A stretch of DNA of 49,968 nucleotides from Sulfuricella sp. GTDB lineage: Bacteria; Pseudomonadota; Gammaproteobacteria; Burkholderiales; Sulfuricellaceae. Positions 16,129 to 24,317 of this stretch are shown one piece after another. A model generated the notes under the pieces. That model was not told where the DNA came from and ran no database searches. It saw only the letters and a program-made list of their open reading frames with translations. Made by a program: the position numbers and the translations under genes. The stretch's first letter is position 1; each line of letters begins with the position of its first letter. The stretch spans positions 1-49,968 of the forward strand of contig JAQTMN010000013.1 in NCBI GenBank assembly GCA_028714315.1, written 5' to 3'.

Positions 16129-16944
16129 CTAACTTCCATCCACCTTTTCATAGAGCGCGGTGATGTTGTCCATCACTTCCAGGATATGCTCGCTGGATGT
16201 CGCCACGTTCGATGCATACATCAGATCCTCGCCGCTGTCGTGCTGCCTGAGCGCGTTCTCGAAGAAAATCCACTGTATCTTCGCCAGATCGAGCTCCTGC
16301 TGGATCTGCGCCGTTTTCCCCGGCGCTTCCGCCAGCGTCCGCAAGGCACCGGCGAACTCGTTCCTGGCCTGCTCGATGCCGCTGGCGATTTCAGGTTGGC
16401 TGAACCCCCATTTTTTCAGCATGTAAAACTTGGCCAGCCGCTGCGACAGCATGCGCTGGCGGCCGGCGAGGTTGACCAGCTTGCCGGCCCTGCTGCCCGA
16501 CACGCCCTCCAGCAACACGGTGGTCTTGTGCGCGGCCTGCAGCAGGATTTCGTTCTGCTCCATCAATTTCCTGGCACCATCGCGGCCGACCGGCGCCAGG
16601 GCGACCGCGCGAAACTCGCTCCAGAGCGCGGCTTCCCTGGCCAGCGCATCCTGGATTTCCGGCCTGCCGGAAGACTGTCTGAGCTCGGCCAATTGCGCGT
16701 CGAACAAAATCACCGAGTTGTCCAGGATCGCACGGGCCTTGTCCGGCTGCACTTTCAGGCCGATCTGGCAATAAGCCTTGACGATGCGCTGTGTCAGCAT
16801 GCGCTGGCGGCCCGCCTTGTTGATCGCGCCGGACAGGGTGAGCTCCGGCTTCACGGCGGACGACGCCTCGCCCGCGGCAAACACGAACATCGCCAGAATC
16901 AGTACGGGGACCAGCAGGATAAATTGTTTGGCGGCTATCTTCAT
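16129..16944 (-). CDS. Periplasmic double-PilJ (nitrate/nitrite sensor-like) protein
   Basis: A 271-residue protein with a signal peptide (about residues 1-30) and two copies of the PilJ/NarX-type sensor motif: GAINKAGRQRMLTQRIVKAY (residues 39-58) and VNLAGRQRMLSQRLAKFYML (157-176). The repeats are of the P-box type that binds nitrate or nitrite in NarX and in PilJ-type receptors. There is no second membrane segment, HAMP, kinase or methyl-accepting domain, so it is expected to be a soluble or signal-anchored periplasmic binding protein. It lies in the nir operon between a diheme cytochrome and nirH. A role in sensing or holding nitrite near NirS is inferred. The ATG at 16944 starts the signal peptide; an upstream TTG is in frame. 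Confidence 0.82.
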   Translation of the reverse strand: MKIAAKQFILLVPVLILAMFVFAAGEASSAVKPELTLSGAINKAGRQRMLTQRIVKAYCQIGLKVQPDKARAILDNSVILFDAQLAELRQSSGRPEIQDALAREAALWSEFRAVALAPVGRDGARKLMEQNEILLQAAHKTTVLLEGVSGSRAGKLVNLAGRQRMLSQRLAKFYMLKKWGFSQPEIASGIEQARNEFAGALRTLAEAPGKTAQIQQELDLAKIQWIFFENALRQHDSGEDLMYASNVATSSEHILEVMDNITALYEKVDGS

Positions 16945-17079
16945 GTCACGAATGCTCGTATTCCTGTCCACAATCAACAATGATTTATGTAATATGCCTG
17001 TTTTTGCACAAAATTTTTCCCGGATTGGCGTGCCGAACCCATCCGGGAGAAAATCGGTATCGCCACGGCGCCGGGCCGT

Positions 17080-17736
17080 TCACTCCATGGTCGAAATGTA
17101 AGTCGCCAGCGAGTTGATTTCGGCATCCGTGAGGATCTTGGCATTGGCCGCCATCAAGGGATCCAGGCGCTCACCCGTGCCATCGCGGTAGCGTGTCAGC
17201 GACAGGCTCACATACTGGAATTTCTGCCCCGCCAGGCGCGCGATCTTGTTGCTGCCCCGCCCCGCTTCGCCATGGCAGCGCTGGCAAATCTTGAAGAACA
17301 AGGCCTTGCCCTGCGCCACCAGCGCCTTGTTCGTCACCGGCGCGGGTTTGACGCCCATGCTCGCGTAATACACGCTCACGCTGATTTTTTCCTCGTCGCT
17401 CAACGCCTTGATCAGGCCCTGCATGAATTCGTTGCGCCGCCGTCCGTCACCGAACTTATGAATCTGCTCAAGCAGGTAAGACGCATTCTGCCCCGCCAGA
17501 TTGGGGACTTCCGGCAAATTGCTGTTGCCGCCGTCGCCGTGGCAGTTCGCACAAAAAAACGTCACTTTCTGCGCCGCCTTGATGGCCGCCTCGGTCGCCT
17601 TGGCATCCTGCCTGACCGTATTCAGGCGCTCTTCCATGGCCGCCTCCGACAGGTGGACTTTCTCCGCCGCCACTGCGGACAGCGGCCCTGCAAGCAAGCA
17701 GAAACCCAGCAAAAACAAATAACTCGTTTTGTTCAT
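17080..17736 (-). CDS. Diheme cytochrome c, c4-like
   Basis: A 218-residue periplasmic cytochrome with a signal peptide (about 1-24) and two heme motifs, CANCH (62-66) and CQRCH (151-155), each followed by a GQ-containing loop (LAGQNASYL, LAGQKFQYV) as in cytochrome c4. The spacer before the first heme contains an unusual charged helix (residues 27-58). It is encoded between nirG and the PilJ-like gene, so it probably delivers electrons to NirS. The ATG at 17736 has GAGGG 4 bases upstream and removes six extra residues from the longer frame. Its specific partner is not known. Confidence 0.88.
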   Translation of the reverse strand: MNKTSYLFLLGFCLLAGPLSAVAAEKVHLSEAAMEERLNTVRQDAKATEAAIKAAQKVTFFCANCHGDGGNSNLPEVPNLAGQNASYLLEQIHKFGDGRRRNEFMQGLIKALSDEEKISVSVYYASMGVKPAPVTNKALVAQGKALFFKICQRCHGEAGRGSNKIARLAGQKFQYVSLSLTRYRDGTGERLDPLMAANAKILTDAEINSLATYISTME

Positions 17737-17845
17737 GGCGCCCTCGAAGTCCAATTAACCCTGTTCGGGGTGATTGTATCAAGGAATGCCACACGCGGCA
17801 CAAACCTTCCATACCGAACAAACAATAAAAATGACTTCCGTCAAT

Positions 17846-18289
17846 TTATGCCCGCAGCGCCAGCCCAACAAAATACTCCCTGATCTTGGGCATGTCGTAT
17901 ACCGCATAGCCGGTCTGCCGCTCGATCTCGGCGAGAGCCGCCGCATGCGCCCGCGGGGTTTCCGTGGCGAGCACGAACCACATGCTGAGCAGGTGGTCGC
18001 GCGCATAATTGTGCGCCACCTCCGGCATCGCATTGACGATCCCGGCCACCCGCCCGAAGTCGGCCTCGGGGATTTTCATCGCCGCCAGGCTCAGGCTGCC
18101 GCCCATGCGTTCGGCATGGTACATCGGGCCGAAGCGCGACAGCACACCCTGTTGCAGAAGGCTATCGACGCGGCCGATCAGCTCCTGTTCGGAAATATTC
18201 AACCCCGCCGCAGCCTCCGCAAACGGCCTCTCGCAAACCGGAAAGCCGCCCTGCAAGCCATTGACGATCGCGCGGTCGAGTTCGTCCAT
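17846..18289 (-). CDS. nirG: Siroheme decarboxylase subunit NirG
   Basis: A 147-residue Lrp/AsnC-like subunit of the siroheme decarboxylase. It has the HTH-like half (residues 5-55) and the ligand domain with NYARDHLLSMWFVLATE, then the ending YDMPKIREYFVGLALRA. The length and the LPM/DMPKIREYF-type C-terminus fit NirG (and NirD-like chains). It begins 6 bases after nirDL and is 110 bases upstream of the diheme cytochrome. It acts with NirDL and NirH in heme d1 synthesis. Confidence 0.88.
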   Translation of the reverse strand: MDELDRAIVNGLQGGFPVCERPFAEAAAGLNISEQELIGRVDSLLQQGVLSRFGPMYHAERMGGSLSLAAMKIPEADFGRVAGIVNAMPEVAHNYARDHLLSMWFVLATETPRAHAAALAEIERQTGYAVYDMPKIREYFVGLALRA

Positions 18290-18295
18290 CCGCGC

Positions 18296-19339
18296 TCAAC
18301 CCGGCCTGGCCGCACTGCGAGGAGCCGCCGGCCGCGCCGCGTCGCCCGCCACGTAACGCGCGCCGCATTGCTTGAAGCGACGCCGGCTGAACAACACCTG
18401 GTGGGCGATATCGTGCAGACCGCATTCATCCTTCAGCCGTTCCACCAGATGCAATACTTCGTCGCGGCCCTGGCCGTGGATCATGGAAAACAGGTTATAG
18501 CGCCAGGCCGGCAGGCGGCGTGGCCGCTGGTAGCATAGGGTAACGAAATCGAAACGGCCGATGCGCCCTCCCAGCGCGCCGACCTGTTCGTCTGGAATAT
18601 CCCACACCACCATCGCGTTGGCGCGGTAGCCGAGTTCGTGATGACGCACCACCACACCCATGCGCTTGATGATACCCTGCTCGGCCAGATAGGCGAGTCC
18701 GGCGATCACTTCGCCTTCGCTCAGGCCGATGCCCGCCGCGATCTGTGCGTAGGGGCGCGGCACCAGCGGCAAGCCCTGCTGAATCGCCCCGATCAGGGCG
18801 GTTTCGTAGGCGTGCGGCAAGCCGGCGGGGGAAGCCCGGTGCAGCGCGCCCGCCGCCGCGCCGGACCGTTCGATGGAATTGCGGCCCGCATGCGGGCGCA
18901 TCAGGTCGAAGCCGAGATCGATATGGTAGTCCTCGACCATCGGCAAATGCAGCGTGGGAAGGCCGGTGCGCCGGCCGATCTCGCCCAGCACTTCGCGCAC
19001 CCGCGCTTCGTCCGGGGCGGCGACGACAAACCACAAATTGAAGCGGTGCTCGCGCTCATAATTGTGGTTCACTTCGGGATAGGCGCTCACCAGTTCGGCA
19101 ACGGCGTCGAGCTCGCCCGCGGGAACGGCCATCGCGGCCAGCGCGCTGGAGCCGATGCTGTGCGGGCGAAACACCGCGCCCACCCGGCTGATCGCCCCGC
19201 GCGCCTGGAGTACGGCCAGCGTTTCCAGCACCTGCCCCTCGCTCGCGCCGAGACGTCCGGCCAGTACGCCGAACGGCGCTGGCACCAGCGGAAAATCGCG
19301 CTGGAAGTCGTTGAGCAGGTGAAGTTCGAGTTCCGTCAT
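18296..19339 (-). CDS. nirDL: Fused siroheme decarboxylase subunits NirD-NirL
   Basis: A 347-residue protein made of two tandem Lrp/AsnC-like units: NirD-like residues 1-150 (ending LPMVEDYHIDLGFDL) and NirL-like residues about 175-325 (MGVVVRHHELGYRANAMVVW and YQRPRRLPAWRYNLFSM). They are joined by a 25-residue linker rich in Ala and Ser. The fusion is known from other denitrifiers, where NirDL with NirG and NirH decarboxylates siroheme. The last 20 residues are an Ala/Arg/Pro-rich tail. The gene starts a sub-cluster: a near-perfect FNR/DNR half-matching box (TTGTTCTAGATCAA) lies 58-71 bases upstream. Confidence 0.92.
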   Translation of the reverse strand: MTELELHLLNDFQRDFPLVPAPFGVLAGRLGASEGQVLETLAVLQARGAISRVGAVFRPHSIGSSALAAMAVPAGELDAVAELVSAYPEVNHNYEREHRFNLWFVVAAPDEARVREVLGEIGRRTGLPTLHLPMVEDYHIDLGFDLMRPHAGRNSIERSGAAAGALHRASPAGLPHAYETALIGAIQQGLPLVPRPYAQIAAGIGLSEGEVIAGLAYLAEQGIIKRMGVVVRHHELGYRANAMVVWDIPDEQVGALGGRIGRFDFVTLCYQRPRRLPAWRYNLFSMIHGQGRDEVLHLVERLKDECGLHDIAHQVLFSRRRFKQCGARYVAGDAARPAAPRSAARPG

Positions 19340-19396
19340 CGTGGGGTGGCCCGTAACCAGATGGGAACAGTGTGCACCGCCCGTTTCGGGCGAACC

Positions 19397-19410
19397 TTGT
19401 TCTAGATCAA
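19397..19410. promoter_or_regulatory. FNR/DNR-like box upstream of nirDL
   Basis: TTGTT-CTAG-ATCAA (minus strand TTGAT-CTAG-AACAA) matches the consensus at 9 of 10 defined positions. It is centred about 64 bases upstream of the nirDL start and could drive nirDL-nirG and downstream genes separately from nirS. Confidence 0.6.
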
Positions 19411-19429
19411 CTTTTGCGCCATTTCCTGG

Positions 19430-20608
19430 TCACAGGCCGATGCGGTGGGCGCGCGGCGTGAAAAAAATACCGCTGGGCTTGTCGGCGGGCAGCTCGCCGA
19501 TTTTGGCGAAGGTTTCGCTGTCGTAAATCGCCACCCGGTCATCGTCGCGCACCGACACCCAGACATGCTCTCCGCGCGGGGTAAATTCCAGATGCAGCAC
19601 CGCCTTGCCCGGCTTCAGGGTCTTCACGACGGTGCGGCTGGGCACGTCGATCACCTGCACCGTATCGTTGTTGGGGAAGGCGAAGTTCACCCACACCTGG
19701 CGATTGTCTGGCCGCGCCACGACAAAAACCGGCTGGCCGTGGACCGGGATGCGGCCGGCCTCGGTCCAGTTGTTCTGGTCGATCACCAGCACCTCGTGCC
19801 GCCCCACCGCCGGCACCAGCAACTCGCTGCCGGTCGCTGCCCAGCCCTCCAGATGCGGCATCTTGTACACCGGCAGCTTCTGCTCGCCCTTGCCATAGCC
19901 ATCGAGCACGCGCCTGACGCCGTCGTCCGGATGCCATAAATCGAGCAGCACCAAGCCGTCCTCGCCGAACAGGCCGGCCACGTAATAGCGCCCGTCGGCG
20001 GTGATCATGGCGTCGTAGGGTTCCCTGCCGATGTTGGCGAATTTGCGCAGCACCGGCTTGGCGGGGTCGCGCAGCTCGGCCAGCCAGATCTCGCCGCCGT
20101 CGTAAAGGCTGAAAACGAAGCGGTTGCCGGGCGCATCGACCAGCCCCACCACCTTGGACGGCTTGCCGGCCTGGTCGATGGCGGGAATGTCGGCCACCTG
20201 TTCGAGCGTGGCGCTATCAAAAATCTTGACCCCGCCCGGCGTGTAATTGGCCACCGCCACCAGCCTGCCGTCTTGGGAAATCGCACCGCCGATGCTGTTG
20301 CCGGATTGCATCACCCGCTTTTCGATGCGCATCTTGAGCAAATCGACCTTGGTCAGGCCGCCGTCGCGGCCGAACACGTAGGCATAGCGCTCGTCTCGGG
20401 AATAATTGACCGAAGCGTGGGATAAATCGCCCAGGCCGGGAACCTGCCCGAGTCGCGTACGGTTGGTGGTTTCCACCACCTGGATGCTACCGGCGGCGCG
20501 TTCGATCACCACGCCCAGGTCGCCGGTGCCGCGTAACGGCGCGGGGGCGCATCCCGACAAGATAAACAGGGAAAAAAGCAGGGGAAACATCAGGAAATGG
20601 TAGCGCAT
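19430..20608 (-). CDS. nirF: Heme d1 biosynthesis protein NirF (lipoprotein)
   Basis: A 392-residue d1-type propeller protein. The N-terminus has a lipoprotein signal with lipobox LSGC (Cys20), so it is probably anchored on the periplasmic side. The rest is a cd1-like eight-bladed propeller (for example YVFGRDGG, GRLVAVANYTPGGVKIFD, LLVPAVGRHEVLVID and the ending KPSGIFFTP). It lacks a c-type heme motif, unlike NirS and NirN. NirF is needed late in heme d1 synthesis; it binds and processes the d1 precursor. It follows nirC after a 1-base gap and precedes nirDL. Confidence 0.94.
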   Translation of the reverse strand: MRYHFLMFPLLFSLFILSGCAPAPLRGTGDLGVVIERAAGSIQVVETTNRTRLGQVPGLGDLSHASVNYSRDERYAYVFGRDGGLTKVDLLKMRIEKRVMQSGNSIGGAISQDGRLVAVANYTPGGVKIFDSATLEQVADIPAIDQAGKPSKVVGLVDAPGNRFVFSLYDGGEIWLAELRDPAKPVLRKFANIGREPYDAMITADGRYYVAGLFGEDGLVLLDLWHPDDGVRRVLDGYGKGEQKLPVYKMPHLEGWAATGSELLVPAVGRHEVLVIDQNNWTEAGRIPVHGQPVFVVARPDNRQVWVNFAFPNNDTVQVIDVPSRTVVKTLKPGKAVLHLEFTPRGEHVWVSVRDDDRVAIYDSETFAKIGELPADKPSGIFFTPRAHRIGL

Positions 20609-20609
20609 G

Positions 20610-20945
20610 TCAGGGCAATCCTTTCAACAGCATTTGCACGATCCAGTCGGCTTCGGCCTCGGTCAGGAACGGTTGCCACGGCGGCATCGGCGTGCCGGCG
20701 CGGCCGTGCAAGATGGTTTCCCTGAGCGCGTCGGGCGATTTCTCGCCGAGCGCCTGCGGGGTAAGCGGCAGGCCAAGCCCGCCTTCGAGCCGCAGGCCGT
20801 GGCACGAGCCGCAATCCTGCCGCACCAGATTGAGCAGCTCCGCCTGGCGCGCCGGGGCGGGGGCCGCGGGCGGGTCTGCCCAGGTCAGGCCGGGAAAAAA
20901 TATGGCGGCACACAGCAAGCCAGCCATTTGCAGGGACTTATTCAA
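20610..20945 (-). CDS. nirC: Monoheme cytochrome c55x NirC
   Basis: A 111-residue periplasmic monoheme cytochrome with a signal peptide (about 1-23) and heme motif CGSCH (45-49), ending in MPPWQPFLTEAEADWIVQML, which carries the distal Met. It matches NirC, a small cytochrome tied to NirS maturation or electron delivery. I kept the TTG at 20945 because GGTGGAA sits 5 bases upstream; the ATG at 20927 has no ribosome site and would shorten the signal. It is tightly followed by nirF. Confidence 0.85.
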   Translation of the reverse strand: MNKSLQMAGLLCAAIFFPGLTWADPPAAPAPARQAELLNLVRQDCGSCHGLRLEGGLGLPLTPQALGEKSPDALRETILHGRAGTPMPPWQPFLTEAEADWIVQMLLKGLP

Positions 20946-21006
20946 CAGCTTCCACCATTTTCGTCATCCTGAAACATGCGGGTGCGAATTTGTTCGCCTG
21001 GCTTCC

Positions 21007-21028
21007 GTGCGAATGAATTCGCGCCTAC
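21007..21028. repeat. Short palindromic repeat, copy 2
   Basis: GTGCGAATGAATTCGCGCCTAC matches the reverse complement of 8141-8162 at 21 of 22 positions. A related GTGCGAATTTGTTCGC lies just upstream (around 20981-20996), so the spacer between nirC and the second nirT-like gene is built of repeat units. Confidence 0.6.
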
Positions 21029-21084
21029 AGCCCCGCCGAGTAAAATTTCCGGAGTCATTTTCACGACAGCCTTCCACCAAAAAT

Positions 21085-21108
21085 ATGGGGTGCCCGCGGG
21101 CACCCCAT
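21085..21108 (-). terminator. Perfect hairpin terminator after the second NirT-like gene
   Basis: A perfect 12-base-arm palindrome (ATGGGGTGCCCG / CGGGCACCCCAT), followed on the minus strand by ATTTTTGG. It lies 34 bases past the gene ending at 21142 and upstream of nirC, so it may separate two nir transcripts. Confidence 0.75.
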
Positions 21109-21141
21109 AAACTTGCCGAGCCTCGCTGCAAAAACGGCGTC

Positions 21142-21744
21142 TCAGTCGTCTTCGCCCTCACCCTTGGGCAGCTTGTGGGCGATGCCCTGGTGGCAGTCGA
21201 TGCAGGATTTGCCGGAATCGGGTTTCGCCGCCGCCACGTGCTTCTTCTGCGCGAGCTTGTCCTGCTTTTCCGGGTCCATGCCGTCGTAGTTATGGCAATT
21301 GCGGCATTCCCGCGAGCCGGCCGCCCGCATACGCGCCCGTTCGTGCTCCGCCAATTCCTTCCGGTGCGCCTCGAATTTTTCCGGGGTATCGATCACGCCG
21401 GTGATTTTTCCCCATACTTCCTGGCTGGCCTGGAGCTTGCGCAACATCTTGTGCCCGAATTCCTTGGGCACGTGGCAATCAGCGCATACCGCGCGCACGC
21501 CGGTGCGGTTGGAATAGTGGACGGTTTTCTTGTATTCCTGGTAGACCGTGTCCTTCATTTCGTGACACGAAATGCAGAACTCCAGTTTATTGGTCGCGTC
21601 CATGGCGGTGCTGAAACCGCCCCAGAAAATGATGCCGGCGATGAACCCCCCGCCCAACAGCGTCAACAGCGAATAACGGGCGCTCGGACTGCGCAGCGCG
21701 CGCCAGAAACCGCCGGATTTTTTTTCTTCATTCGGATTCGACAT
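21142..21744 (-). CDS. nirT: Tetraheme quinol dehydrogenase, NapC/NirT family (second copy)
   Basis: A 200-residue membrane-anchored multiheme cytochrome. A single N-terminal membrane helix (about residues 27-47) is followed by four heme motifs: CISCH, CADCH, CRNCH and CIDCH. It belongs to the NapC/NirT/NrfH family of quinol oxidisers that pass electrons to periplasmic reductases. It is about two-thirds identical to the NirT-like gene at 23660-24223 in the part aligned by eye, so one of the pair arose by duplication. The ATG at 21744 gives an N-terminus rich in charged residues. It could donate electrons to NirS or to other periplasmic reductases; the specific partner is inferred. Confidence 0.9.
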   Translation of the reverse strand: MSNPNEEKKSGGFWRALRSPSARYSLLTLLGGGFIAGIIFWGGFSTAMDATNKLEFCISCHEMKDTVYQEYKKTVHYSNRTGVRAVCADCHVPKEFGHKMLRKLQASQEVWGKITGVIDTPEKFEAHRKELAEHERARMRAAGSRECRNCHNYDGMDPEKQDKLAQKKHVAAAKPDSGKSCIDCHQGIAHKLPKGEGEDD

Positions 21745-21791
21745 GGTTTCTCTCTCTGATCTTTCCCGGTTAACGAGCAAACCCGCCGGGT

Positions 21792-22412
21792 TTACTTGAA
21801 ACTACCGTAGTAATTGATCAGCGCCTCCATGTCCGCCTTGTCCAGCTTTTCGAATTTCGGCTTCATCTTTTTGTGCATCGGCCGCTTGCCGGAGGCGAAT
21901 TCCTTGAAGGTGTGGTCAATGTAAGCCATGTGCTGACCCGCGGTAATGCCGGCGTCGTCGTCGGCAACCGAGCCGCCTTCGGAGTGGCATTTTTCGCAGC
22001 TGTTGGCGTGGATTTCCTTGCCCTTGGCGGCCAGCGCCGGGTTCGCCTTCTGCACGGCGCGAACGAATTTCTGCTTGCTGAAATACTGGGCGATCTGCTT
22101 GATGTCGGCGTCGCTCAGCTCCTTGGCGGTCTGGCACATGTCGGTCTTCGTGCCTTTCTTGCTCCCGCTACGGTATTTGGTTTCCGGGCAGGGCCGCTCC
22201 TGATTCTTGTATGCCGTCAGGCTGCCTGCCAGGTAGGTTTCGGAATATCCGCCGATGATCGGTATGTCCGTTTCTGTGCTGGCGCCGCCCTTGCCGTGGC
22301 AACTGACGCAATTGGCGACCAGCTTGTCGGCATCCGCCGCCCAGGCGCTCACCGCAAAAGAACAACCGAACAGCGCGGCGCATGCCAGCAATGCTTTACT
22401 TCCCTTCGTCAT
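21792..22412 (-). CDS. Diheme cytochrome c, c4-like
   Basis: A 206-residue periplasmic cytochrome with a signal peptide (about 1-26) and heme motifs CVSCH (35-39) and CEKCH (139-143). The fold repeats (IIGGYSETYLAGSL and ITAGQHMAYIDHTF) match the two domains of cytochrome c4-like or NirM-replacing electron carriers. Residues 75-93 add a lysine-rich loop with two further cysteines (PCPETK, DMCQT). The ATG at 22412 has a GGGGGTAAGGAA ribosome site. It lies between a NirT-like gene and the EB_dh-like cytochrome gene, and may relay electrons from NirT to NirS. Confidence 0.85.
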   Translation of the reverse strand: MTKGSKALLACAALFGCSFAVSAWAADADKLVANCVSCHGKGGASTETDIPIIGGYSETYLAGSLTAYKNQERPCPETKYRSGSKKGTKTDMCQTAKELSDADIKQIAQYFSKQKFVRAVQKANPALAAKGKEIHANSCEKCHSEGGSVADDDAGITAGQHMAYIDHTFKEFASGKRPMHKKMKPKFEKLDKADMEALINYYGSFK

Positions 22413-22628
22413 TTCCTTACCCCCGAGTTGACGTCGCGGACCGCCCCACCAACTCAAGGTGGAAACAACGGCCCGGCGTGTTTTTTTTAATCAAGGTACC
22501 GCCAATCCCGATCATCCGGGGGCGATACAAACAGAAAATGGATTATATGATGCGTCTCGGAATAATTCCACGAGCGGAAGAAATTCATCATATTATTGAA
22601 TTCTAAAATACTTTGGCCGTAAACAAAC

Positions 22629-22652
22629 GGGGGGAGCTCGCGCCCCCCCCCC
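22629..22652 (-). terminator. G/C-rich hairpin after the EB_dh-like gene
   Basis: A stem of six or more G-C pairs (GGGGGG / CCCCCC around a GAGCTCGCG centre) is followed on the minus strand by GTTTGTTT. It lies 40 bases beyond the stop of the gene at 22692. Confidence 0.5.
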
Positions 22653-22691
22653 TTGAATCCGCCTTCATTTCGCCGACGCGGATTTTCCGCG

Positions 22692-23600
22692 TTACATTTT
22701 CATCGCGTTGATGTTGGCATGGGCGTTGTCGAGGCCCAGCGTATAGCCAAAAGAGACGTAGTGGTAGCGTCCGACGGTGTGGTCGTCATGAATGGCAAAG
22801 CCGAAGTTGTACAGCTTGCCCGGATCAAGTTTGACATCTCCCTCGCCGCCGGCCAGCTTACGGGTAAAGGTCACCGTCCAGACGCCGCCCTTCAATTCGC
22901 CCTTGGCTTCGGACAATGCCTTGCCGCCTTCCATCACGCGCTTGTCGGCGATGTATCCGTCCACCGGCTTCTGGCCCTTGCCGCTGCGGAACTGGATCAG
23001 GTCGAAGAACTTGCCCGCCGCCAGGTTGCCGTCCTTGACGTACTTGGTTTTCTTGTCGTCCTTGACGCCCGGCATGGTGCGCGCATCGGTGTGGCAGGTC
23101 GCCCAGCAACCGCCGACCGTGTCATTTTCCACCTTGCCCGCCTCTTCCAGCATCACGCCCACCTTGACGGGATTGTCGGCGTCCATCTTCTTGCCGCTGT
23201 TGAAGCCGGTGTCTTTCCAGGAAAAGCGCAGGTACAGGTTGCCGGCGTCATGGGCTGCCTGGACAGAAACCGGGATGCTGCCTGGCTTGCCCTTGATGGG
23301 CGACGGCTCCAGCGCGATATCCTTGGATTTTTCGCCGGCAGCGATTTTCCGTCCGAACTCCCCCGACTCCTCGTTGCCGGTTTTTTCGTCATAGTGGCAG
23401 GAGATGCAGGCCTCGCCCTTCTTGATACCCTTGGCGCCGCTATGCTCCAGACCTTTCAGAATCCATTCCATGCCGGAGGAGCCGGGATAGAACACGGTGA
23501 TTTTCTTGATTGGCGCGCTGCCCACATCGGCACAAGCCGCGCCTGCGATGCCCGCCATTGCAAAACCCAGTGCCGAAACGGCGATCAGAGACTTGTTCAT
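22692..23600 (-). CDS. EB_dh-type heme-binding protein with two heme c motifs, one CXXXCH
   Basis: A 302-residue periplasmic protein with a signal peptide (about 1-24). Residues 95-295 fit the ethylbenzene dehydrogenase gamma-subunit-like domain (Pfam EB_dh), a beta sandwich that normally binds heme b. Two heme-attachment-like sites are seen: CISCH at 65-69, and CWATCH at 165-170, which has three residues between the cysteines instead of two. It lies between the two NirT-like genes in the nir cluster. A role in electron transfer to nitrite reductase is likely, but is inferred from context. The ATG at 23600 has an AAGGAAAT site. Confidence 0.78.
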   Translation of the reverse strand: MNKSLIAVSALGFAMAGIAGAACADVGSAPIKKITVFYPGSSGMEWILKGLEHSGAKGIKKGEACISCHYDEKTGNEESGEFGRKIAAGEKSKDIALEPSPIKGKPGSIPVSVQAAHDAGNLYLRFSWKDTGFNSGKKMDADNPVKVGVMLEEAGKVENDTVGGCWATCHTDARTMPGVKDDKKTKYVKDGNLAAGKFFDLIQFRSGKGQKPVDGYIADKRVMEGGKALSEAKGELKGGVWTVTFTRKLAGGEGDVKLDPGKLYNFGFAIHDDHTVGRYHYVSFGYTLGLDNAHANINAMKM

Positions 23601-23659
23601 CGAATTTCCTTCAACTTTTGGTGGTTAATCACGGTAATCAAATTTACGGGGACGCCGGC

Positions 23660-24223
23660 TCACTCGTCGTCCTGCTCGGTCATGCCCTTGGGTTTATGGT
23701 GAGCGATGCCCTTGTGGCATTCGATACAGGTCTGCTTGTCTCGCTGCGCCAACTCGTGCTGCTTGCTGGCACGGGTCTTCTGCTTGGCGGAGTCCATTCC
23801 CTCGAAGCTGTGGCAATTGCGGCATTCGCGTGAATTGGAGCCTTTCATGCGCGCCCACTCATGTCTTGCCAGTTCCAGGCGATGCGCCTCGAATTTTTCC
23901 GGAGTATCGACGAAACCGGTGATTTTTCCCCAGACTTCCTGGCTCGCCTGGATCTTGCGCTGCATCTTGTGGATCCAGTCCTTCGGCACATGGCAGTCGG
24001 AGCAGATCGCGCGCACGCCGGTGCGGTTGGAATAATGGATGGTCTGCTTGTATTCCTGGTACACGGTGTCTTTCATTTCATGACAGGAAATGCAGAACTC
24101 CAGGGTGTTCGTGGCCTCCATCGCGGTATTGAACCCGCCCCAAAAAATGATGCCGGCCACAAAGAAAAGTGCGGCCAGCCCCAGCGACACGCCGAAAATT
24201 TTCTTTTTGGATAAGCTCGCCAT
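23660..24223 (-). CDS. nirT: Tetraheme quinol dehydrogenase, NapC/NirT family (first copy)
   Basis: A 187-residue NapC/NirT-like cytochrome with an N-terminal membrane helix (about 9-30) and four heme motifs CISCH, CSDCH, CRNCH and CIECH. Runs such as LEFCISCHEMKDTVYQEY and ASQEVWGKITG are shared with the copy at 21142. NirT proteins oxidise quinol and feed electrons to cytochrome cd1 or other periplasmic enzymes. It follows nirS after a 266-base gap that contains a foldback repeat. The ATG at 24223 has a CAGGAGGG ribosome site. Confidence 0.92.
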   Translation of the reverse strand: MASLSKKKIFGVSLGLAALFFVAGIIFWGGFNTAMEATNTLEFCISCHEMKDTVYQEYKQTIHYSNRTGVRAICSDCHVPKDWIHKMQRKIQASQEVWGKITGFVDTPEKFEAHRLELARHEWARMKGSNSRECRNCHSFEGMDSAKQKTRASKQHELAQRDKQTCIECHKGIAHHKPKGMTEQDDE

Positions 24224-24317
24224 GCTGCCCTCCTGAAATACGGTCTGACTAAGGTCTGACTATTGTTATGACCAAACAAAAGGGGCTGACAGAAACGCTC
24301 CATCAACCCCTTGCGCC

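Noticed and set aside
22413-22691. Possible small gene or RNA in the gap between the c4-like cytochrome and the EB_dh-like gene
   Set aside because: The AT-rich stretch around 22540-22610 has only short frames with no ribosome site or conserved structure that I could see.
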